Assembly: GCF_000385335.1 (NCBI RefSeq)
Contig: NZ_ARWA01000001.1
Coordinates: 1,690,001-1,754,000, forward strand
Origin: Methyloferula stellata AR4
GTDB taxonomy: Bacteria; Pseudomonadota; Alphaproteobacteria; Rhizobiales; Beijerinckiaceae
Reading direction: 5' to 3'
Length of the DNA stretch: 64,000 nt
The notes beneath the pieces are model-generated. The model searched no databases, was not told the DNA's origin, and saw nothing but the letters and a program-made list of their open reading frames with translations. Shown piece by piece: positions 59,015-64,000 of the stretch. The position numbers were made by a program, and so were the translations under genes. How positions within the stretch are numbered: the first letter of the stretch is position 1; every line of letters starts with the position of its first letter.

Positions 59015-60247
59015 CTAGCGACGATTGGCGGTGCTCAAAAAAAAGCGGATCATCTCTCGGCTTGCGTCAGGTCCAGCCGGATTGGTGAAAGAGCCCATTG
59101 AGCTGCCACCGGACCACGCGTGACCGGCTCCGTGCAAACGCCACTGTTCCAGCATCGGCTGGCCCTCGGTATCAGTTTGAAGAATGCGCGTGTACTTCAC
59201 GCCTTTTGCAGAATGGCCACGATTGACTGTCGTTTTGAACTTTCGACCGCGCTTCGATTGCAGAATGATATCGTCGGCGTTGACGGAATTGACGGTCCTG
59301 TCAGCATCGCCATGGAAGACGATCGTCGGGACTATATCGCCCTCGCTACCCGGCGTCGTCTTCAGCCGATTATTACCGTGTTTCATCGCCGCGAATGCGG
59401 AGGTGATATCGCTGGCCGCACCGCAGGGCAGGCCAGAATGAATGCCGATCGCTGCGTAAAGGTCGGGATAAGTCTTGCCCATAATCGCGGCAGCCGCGCC
59501 GCCAGCGGACATGCCGGCAACATAGACGCGTGTAGCGTCGATTGAGAGGACACTCATGATCTGACGCGTGATCTCGGCGATCAGCGAGGCCTCGCCCTGT
59601 CCGCGCCGTTGATCGCTTCCATTGAACCAATTCCAGCATTTGGAAGAATTGGCGGCGTGGCTTTGCGCTGGATAGGCAACGATGAAATTCTGTTCCTCGG
59701 CGATTTCGTTCATCCGCGTACCCGCAGCGAAATCATCCGGTGATTGAGTGCATCCGTGCAGCATGACGATTAGCGGCAAAGGGCTGCCATCATAGCTCTC
59801 CGGAATGTATAATTTGTAGGTCCTAGTGCCGGCCGCATTGGTAAAGCGATGCTCTTCGAATGTGGCCCCTTCTCGCGGATGCGATGGTGTGGTTTGCGTG
59901 CCGCGGTCGATTAGGCCGCCGAGCCAATCTGGAAAATCATGTTCCCCCAAGCCGTCGGCAAACCCGTTGAACCTTTGAGCCGCAATCGGGCTGCCCGGGA
60001 CGGTAAAAGACCTTTCGTCCGAAGGCGGTGCGGTCCAGGAGCTTCCGGTCTCGCGGGATGGCGGCAGCATATCAATAAAAGGCTCCGCATCGCCGTCGGT
60101 TTCGGGCTCGGCCTTACGGTGGGATGAGGCTGAAGACGGGCCGCTGCCTGTGAGCATTTTGCGTATAGCAGCCATCGCCTCTTGCAGTTTGCCTTCGCGC
60201 GTAAGGCGCGTCGCTTCCATCATGTCGAATTTCGATCGTATCGTCAT
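59015..60247 (-). CDS. PHB-depolymerase-type esterase (alpha/beta hydrolase)
   Basis: A 410-residue hydrolase of the PHB depolymerase / feruloyl-esterase family. After a ~125-residue N-terminal region without clear signal peptide comes the catalytic domain: oxyanion region VMLHGCTQSPDDFAAGTRMN, nucleophile elbow GMSAGG, Asp in FHGDADRTVN and His in GAGHAWSGG. The residues 6-35 (KFDMMEATRLTREGKLQEAM) form an amphipathic helix seen in intracellular members bound to PHB granules. It acts on polyhydroxybutyrate or similar esters. It lies 65 bp after a ribbon-helix-helix regulator gene on the same strand. Confidence 0.82.
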   Translation of the reverse strand: MTIRSKFDMMEATRLTREGKLQEAMAAIRKMLTGSGPSSASSHRKAEPETDGDAEPFIDMLPPSRETGSSWTAPPSDERSFTVPGSPIAAQRFNGFADGLGEHDFPDWLGGLIDRGTQTTPSHPREGATFEEHRFTNAAGTRTYKLYIPESYDGSPLPLIVMLHGCTQSPDDFAAGTRMNEIAEEQNFIVAYPAQSHAANSSKCWNWFNGSDQRRGQGEASLIAEITRQIMSVLSIDATRVYVAGMSAGGAAAAIMGKTYPDLYAAIGIHSGLPCGAASDITSAFAAMKHGNNRLKTTPGSEGDIVPTIVFHGDADRTVNSVNADDIILQSKRGRKFKTTVNRGHSAKGVKYTRILQTDTEGQPMLEQWRLHGAGHAWSGGSSMGSFTNPAGPDASREMIRFFLSTANRR

Positions 60248-60312
60248 TAAATCAGATCCTGTTCGGTTCGAGCGAGCGCGCCATACTGCCAAAGCTTCGG
60301 CGAGGGTTTGGC

Positions 60313-60744
60313 CTATTGAATTCGATCTCTCAGCGCAGTTTTGACCTCTGGGCTCGCTTGCAGAGCACCCAGCACATGAAGGGAGGCGATTGTCTTCAAT
60401 GCGAGGTCGGGCGAAACGTCCGCTGCGATGATCGCTAGCCCGAGGACCTGGATGTGAAGCATTTCGCCGGCTGCTTCAGTGGCCTCAAGATCTGCCCGAT
60501 TAAAGCGCCGTAAGCCGATGTCGAGTTGATGCCGCGCGACAGATTGGCTGAGCGCGTCTTTATGCCGATCGAGCTGATTACGGATCGCCGTACGGATGAA
60601 ATCGGTGCGGTTTGAGTAGAAACCTTCCTGCACGAGGAGATCTATGTGTCCCAGATCGACGTAACCAAGGTTGATCGTGATCTTTTCGCTGTCTGAGATT
60701 TTCGGTCGAAGCTCTTCAGGTTTTCCGACCATGTTACCATCCAT
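60313..60744 (-). CDS. CopG/ribbon-helix-helix transcriptional regulator
   Basis: A 143-residue protein. Residues ~20-60 form the ribbon-helix-helix (SEKITINLGYVDLGHIDLLV, then YSNRTDFIRTAIRNQLDRH). The C-terminal ~75 residues are a helical oligomerisation or ligand domain. The start is either ATG 60744, which lies inside an inverted-repeat arm, or ATG 60732. The repeats directly over the start suggest autoregulation. It is upstream of the esterase gene and probably controls it. Confidence 0.8.
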   Translation of the reverse strand: MDGNMVGKPEELRPKISDSEKITINLGYVDLGHIDLLVQEGFYSNRTDFIRTAIRNQLDRHKDALSQSVARHQLDIGLRRFNRADLEATEAAGEMLHIQVLGLAIIAADVSPDLALKTIASLHVLGALQASPEVKTALRDRIQ

Positions 60745-60773
60745 AAACCAGCTATATGGATGGTATATGGATG
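60736..60773. promoter_or_regulatory. Operator repeats over the ribbon-helix-helix gene start
   Basis: Perfect 10-bp arms ACCATCCATA (60736-60745) and TATGGATGGT (60755-60764) with 9 bases between, plus a third copy TATGGATG (60766-60773), 11 bp after the second. One helical turn between direct copies is the layout bound by cooperative ribbon-helix-helix dimers. Confidence 0.65.
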
Positions 60774-60835
60774 CTCAAAGCAGAATTACAAGCCGATTGG
60801 CGAGGGGTTCCGCTTTCACCGCTGCGCATGAAGCT

Positions 60836-61090
60836 TCAGGCTGGAACCCAAATATCGAGATTGCGTTTGCGCCAATCCGCCGCCTCGGACACCTCGATTG
60901 AGGCGCCGCCTGCATCAAGAATTTGGATGATTTCGCAGGTCCGGCTGAGATAATGCGCTTTTGCGAGAACGCCCTCGCGAGACGAAAAATCTCTCGTACG
61001 CTGCAGCTTGCCATTTTCGTCTTTATAAATGACGTGCCATGGCTGATTGGCTCGAATATCCATTGTCAGGCTACCTGAGGTGAATTGCAT
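60836..61090 (-). CDS. Small conserved hypothetical protein
   Basis: An 84-residue cytoplasmic protein of unknown function. The segment MDIRANQPWHVIYKDENGKL... SREGVLAKAHYLSRTCEIIQILDAGG looks like a small alpha/beta domain; sequence composition is protein-like. The start is 61090 or ATG 61063. It is divergent from xthA and upstream of the ribbon-helix-helix gene on the same strand. No motif fixes its role. Confidence 0.5.
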   Translation of the reverse strand: MQFTSGSLTMDIRANQPWHVIYKDENGKLQRTRDFSSREGVLAKAHYLSRTCEIIQILDAGGASIEVSEAADWRKRNLDIWVPA

Positions 61091-61183
61091 GTTAAATGCC
61101 GCGGCCTATCCGCGGAGATCAAACGTCGAAGCTACGCTTTGGTTCATTCGCCTCTTGATTTCGTGAGCCTGGCGCGGTGATGC

Positions 61184-61954
61184 ATGAAAATCGCAACGTT
61201 CAATGTCAACGGCGTCAATGGACGTTTGCCTGTTCTGCTGCGTTGGCTCGCCGAGGCAAAGCCAGAGGTTGTCTGCCTTCAAGAGCTGAAGGCGATGCAG
61301 GACAAATTCCCAAAAGATGCAATCCATAGCGCTGGCTATGGCGCGATCTGGCACGGCCAGAAAAGCTGGAATGGGGTTGCCATACTCGCACGCGGCAAAA
61401 TACCGATTGAAGCCCGGCGGGGTCTGCCGGGTGATCCCGACGATGTCCACAGCCGTTACATAGAAGCCGTTGTCGATGGTATTTTAATCGGCTGCCTTTA
61501 TCTCCCCAACGGCAATCCGGCTCCCGGCCCGAAGTTCGATTATAAGCTTGCGTGGTTCAAACGTCTCAACGCCTATGCCGCCGAGCTGCTCGCTCTCGGC
61601 GTACCGGTCGTACTCGCCGGCGATTTTAATGTGATGCCCAGCGATCTCGACGTCTATAAGCCGGAGCGCTGGAGGGACGATGCTTTGTTCCGGCCCGAAG
61701 TGCGAGACGCCTTTCATCGCCTGATCGCGCGTGGCTGGGTCGATGCGCTGCGTCTGCTTCATCCCAAAGAGCCTATCTATAGTTTTTGGGATTATTTCCG
61801 GAATGCGTGGAGCCGCAATGCCGGCTTAAGAATCGATCATTTGCTTCTCAGCCCTGCGATCGCCGACCGGCTTGTCGCCGCCAACGTCGACCGCGAGGTT
61901 CGCGGTTGGGACAAGGCGAGCGATCATGCGCCGGTCTGGATCGAGATCGACTAG
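61184..61954 (+). CDS. xthA: Exodeoxyribonuclease III
   Basis: A 256-residue DNA-repair nuclease of the exonuclease III/AP endonuclease family, which cuts at abasic sites. All family motifs are present: MKIATFNVNGVNGRL at the start, the catalytic Glu in CLQELKA, GDFNVMPSDLDVY, WDYFRNAWSRNAGLRIDHLL and C-terminal DKASDHAPVWIEI with the catalytic Asp-His pair. The length is normal. It appears to be a single gene transcribed to the right. Confidence 0.95.
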   Translation: MKIATFNVNGVNGRLPVLLRWLAEAKPEVVCLQELKAMQDKFPKDAIHSAGYGAIWHGQKSWNGVAILARGKIPIEARRGLPGDPDDVHSRYIEAVVDGILIGCLYLPNGNPAPGPKFDYKLAWFKRLNAYAAELLALGVPVVLAGDFNVMPSDLDVYKPERWRDDALFRPEVRDAFHRLIARGWVDALRLLHPKEPIYSFWDYFRNAWSRNAGLRIDHLLLSPAIADRLVAANVDREVRGWDKASDHAPVWIEID

Positions 61955-62081
61955 AGCATGGCGCCGCAGCGGAGCAAAAAACTGCTCCACAGGCTGAACA
62001 ATGTGCGACCTGAAAAGTTGAGCTCGTCCGCGATGAAGGCATCTGCGCCGAATCCCCGCGGTTCCTTAAGGGGTCTTAAGA

Positions 62082-64000
62082 ATGATCATCAAAGAGGGCT
62101 TTCCGCATCCGCGTGGCGCGCGTTGGGAAGGCTACGGTACAAATTTCGCCCTCTTTTCGGCCAACGCCACGAAAGTTGAAGTCTGCTTCTTTGATTCAGA
62201 CGGCGTGAAAGAGACCGCACGCGTTGAGCTGCCGGAATATACCGACCAGATTTTTCACGGGCATATCGAAGGCGCGATGCCCGGTCAGCTTTACGGCTAT
62301 CGGGTGTCCGGCCCTTACGCTCCTGAAGAAGGTCACCGGTTCAATCCAAACAAGCTTTTGCTTGACCCTTATGCAAGGGCGCATGCAGGGAAGATCACAT
62401 GGAATCCCGCCGTCTTCGGGTACAAGCTTGAAACAGGCGACGATACGAGTTTCGACAAGCGCGACAGTGCGCCTTTCATGCCCAAATGCGTCATCGTCGA
62501 TCCCGACTTCGACTGGAAGGGCGAGCCAGGGCGAAGGCCCGCTCCTTGGGACGATGCGATCATCTATGAGACGCATGTCAAAGGCTTTACCAAACTGCAT
62601 CCAGCGGTTCCGGAAAAACTGCGCGGCACCTACGCGGGGCTCGGTCAGAAGGCGGTTGTCGATTACATCAAGAGCCTCGGCGTTACCTCCGTTGAGCTGC
62701 TTCCGATCCATACATTCGTGAATGATAGCTTGCTCGAGGACAAAGGGCTCGCCAATTACTGGGGCTATAATACGATCGGCTTCTTCGCGCCTGACCCGCG
62801 CTACGCCGCGGATGCACAAAACAGCCTGCGTGAATTCAAGGAGATGGTAGCAGGATTGCACGACGCCGGCTTGGAGGTGATTTTGGACGTCGTCTATAAT
62901 CACACGGCTGAAGGCAATGAACGCGGTCCGACGCTCTCCTTCAAGGGCATCGACAATGTGAACTATTACCGGCTGCTGCCCGATCAGAAACGCTATTACA
63001 TCAACGATACCGGCACCGGTAATACCGTCAATCTCTCGCATCCGCGCGTGATTCAGCTCGTGACCGATAGTCTGCGCTATTGGGCGCAGGAGATGCACAT
63101 CGACGGTTTTCGCTTTGACCTCGGCACGATCTTGGCGCGCGAGCCGGATGGCTTCAATAGGCAGAGCGGCTTTCTCAAGGCTGTCGGCCAAGATCCGGTG
63201 TTGAACGGAGTTAAGCTCATCGCCGAGCCCTGGGACATTGGTCCCGGCGGCTACCAGGTCGGGAGTTTCCCGCCGGGCTGGTGGGAATGGACGGACAGGT
63301 TTCGTGACGAGGTCCGCGACGCGTGGCGCGGTACCGGGCCTATCACGGCGCTGGCGCCGCGGCTTCTGGGTTCACCGGATTCGTTCAATCATAGCGGCAG
63401 GCGTGCCTATGCTTGCGTGAACTTTATCACCGCGCATGACGGATTCACGCTCTACGATACGGTTGCCTATAACGACAAACACAATGAGGCGAATGGAGAG
63501 GACAATCGCGACGGCAATTCGGACAATCGATCCTGGAACTGTGGTCAGGAAGGTCCCACCGAGGATGCAGAGATCAACGCGCTCCGGCAGCGCCAAATGC
63601 GCAATCTGATGGCGACCGTGCTGCTATCACAAGGCACGCCGATGATCGTCGCCGGCGACGAGTTTGGCCGAACGCAGGGTGGCAACAACAACGCCTATTG
63701 CCAGGATAACGAAATCTCCTGGGTCGATTGGCGCCTCAAAGACGAGAACGCGGCGCTGATACGGTTCACCCAGAAGTTCATCGGGTTGCGCCATAAATTT
63801 CCGATCCTACGCCACAGCCGATTTCTGACCGCCGACCTGAACGAAGAGACAGGCGTCAAGGCTATCACCTGGATCAGCGCTACCGGCGGCGAAATGACCG
63901 CCGCAGAATGGAGCAACGGCCTCGTCAAATGTTTCGGAATGTTGATGGATGGGCGAGCGCAGTCGACCGGAATCCAGAAGCGCGGCCTCGACGCCACGAT
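62082..64000 (+). CDS. glgX: Glycogen debranching enzyme GlgX, 3' end outside the window
   Basis: The first ~639 residues of an isoamylase-type debranching enzyme (family about 700) that removes alpha-1,6 branches from phosphorylase-limited glycogen. An N-terminal CBM48-like domain (GARWEGYGTNFALFSANATKVEVCFFD) precedes the GH13 barrel: VILDVVYNHTAEGNE, nucleophile Asp in GFRFDLGTI, acid Glu in IAEPWDIGPGGYQVG and the substrate-site His-Asp in FITAHDGFTLYD. It starts at ATG 62082, about ten bases after AGGGG within a CTTAAG-flanked repeat. The gene runs off the right edge. Confidence 0.93.
   Translation, partial: MIIKEGFPHPRGARWEGYGTNFALFSANATKVEVCFFDSDGVKETARVELPEYTDQIFHGHIEGAMPGQLYGYRVSGPYAPEEGHRFNPNKLLLDPYARAHAGKITWNPAVFGYKLETGDDTSFDKRDSAPFMPKCVIVDPDFDWKGEPGRRPAPWDDAIIYETHVKGFTKLHPAVPEKLRGTYAGLGQKAVVDYIKSLGVTSVELLPIHTFVNDSLLEDKGLANYWGYNTIGFFAPDPRYAADAQNSLREFKEMVAGLHDAGLEVILDVVYNHTAEGNERGPTLSFKGIDNVNYYRLLPDQKRYYINDTGTGNTVNLSHPRVIQLVTDSLRYWAQEMHIDGFRFDLGTILAREPDGFNRQSGFLKAVGQDPVLNGVKLIAEPWDIGPGGYQVGSFPPGWWEWTDRFRDEVRDAWRGTGPITALAPRLLGSPDSFNHSGRRAYACVNFITAHDGFTLYDTVAYNDKHNEANGEDNRDGNSDNRSWNCGQEGPTEDAEINALRQRQMRNLMATVLLSQGTPMIVAGDEFGRTQGGNNNAYCQDNEISWVDWRLKDENAALIRFTQKFIGLRHKFPILRHSRFLTADLNEETGVKAITWISATGGEMTAAEWSNGLVKCFGMLMDGRAQSTGIQKRGLDAT

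Noticed and set aside
1-64000. tRNA, rRNA, CRISPR, insertion sequence or prophage
   Set aside because: Reading both strands showed no transposase or integrase gene, no repeat-spacer array, no tRNA-like cloverleaf and no rRNA segment that I could recognise.

Overview
The window looks like a chromosomal segment of an alphaproteobacterium of the order Hyphomicrobiales, most plausibly a Beijerinckiaceae-type soil facultative methylotroph or carboxydotroph. This rests on gene content (a cox CO-dehydrogenase cluster opening with an MHYT-LytTR gene, a PQQ alcohol dehydrogenase with the lanthanide-type Asp pair, an NAD-linked [NiFe] hydrogenase), on the moderately high GC content and on frequent TTG/GTG or ATGA-coupled starts. 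The genus is inference. No rRNA, tRNA, IS element, phage gene or CRISPR array was recognised.

Layout. 1-4.6 kb: the start of a CO-dehydrogenase cluster (coxM cut by the left edge, coxC upstream), then an SphA-like outer-membrane channel gene and a molybdopterin-binding protein gene. 4.6-11 kb: a six-gene minus-strand unit (osmC-like, acyl-CoA-dehydrogenase-like flavoprotein, cynA/B/D-type ABC transporter, cyanase cynS), divergent from a tetR gene with a palindromic operator between them. 11-13.5 kb: a Rieske protein plus PQQ alcohol dehydrogenase pair. 13.6-17.6 kb: lutABC for lactate oxidation, a GntR/LldR regulator and two near-identical operators exactly 100 bp apart.

18-35.8 kb: a type II secretion locus. 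gspE, a deleted gspF, then gspG-H-I-J-K-L-M run leftwards; gspD and gspO run rightwards. Two large secreted phosphoesterases of the phospholipase C/acid phosphatase family sit on either side and are attractive substrates. A GspC-like protein gene closes the region. gspF is reduced to its first ~41 and last ~28 codons, out of frame with each other.

36.1-40.5 kb: the most novel part. A strong ribosome binding site leads into a 148-residue peptide whose last 67 residues are Gly/Cys-rich (14 Cys, repeated Arg-Gly-Cys-Gly units). It is followed by a fused E1-like/YcaO cyclodehydratase gene and a SagB-type azoline dehydrogenase gene. This is a complete thiazole/oxazole-modified (TOMM/LAP) RiPP core cluster that I cannot match to a characterised product.

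42-48.2 kb: hoxF-U-Y-H-W, encoding a bidirectional NAD(H)-linked [NiFe] hydrogenase and its protease, with a receiver protein whose phospho-acceptor Asp is Glu, then a universal stress protein gene behind a perfect FNR/FixK box. 48.5-53.5 kb: an HlyD-RbbA-YhhJ-type exporter. 53.6-64 kb: housekeeping and regulatory genes (AI-2E-family permease, OmpR-type regulator lacking the acceptor Asp, AraC regulator, orphan CHASE3 fragment, PHB-type esterase with a ribbon-helix-helix regulator and operator repeats, exonuclease III, and glgX running off the right edge).

Taken together the window combines trace-gas and C1-type energy sources (CO, H2, alcohols), lactate and cyanate use, exported phosphate-scavenging enzymes and a cryptic peptide pathway. 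All functional calls are from reading the sequence; no database search was run.
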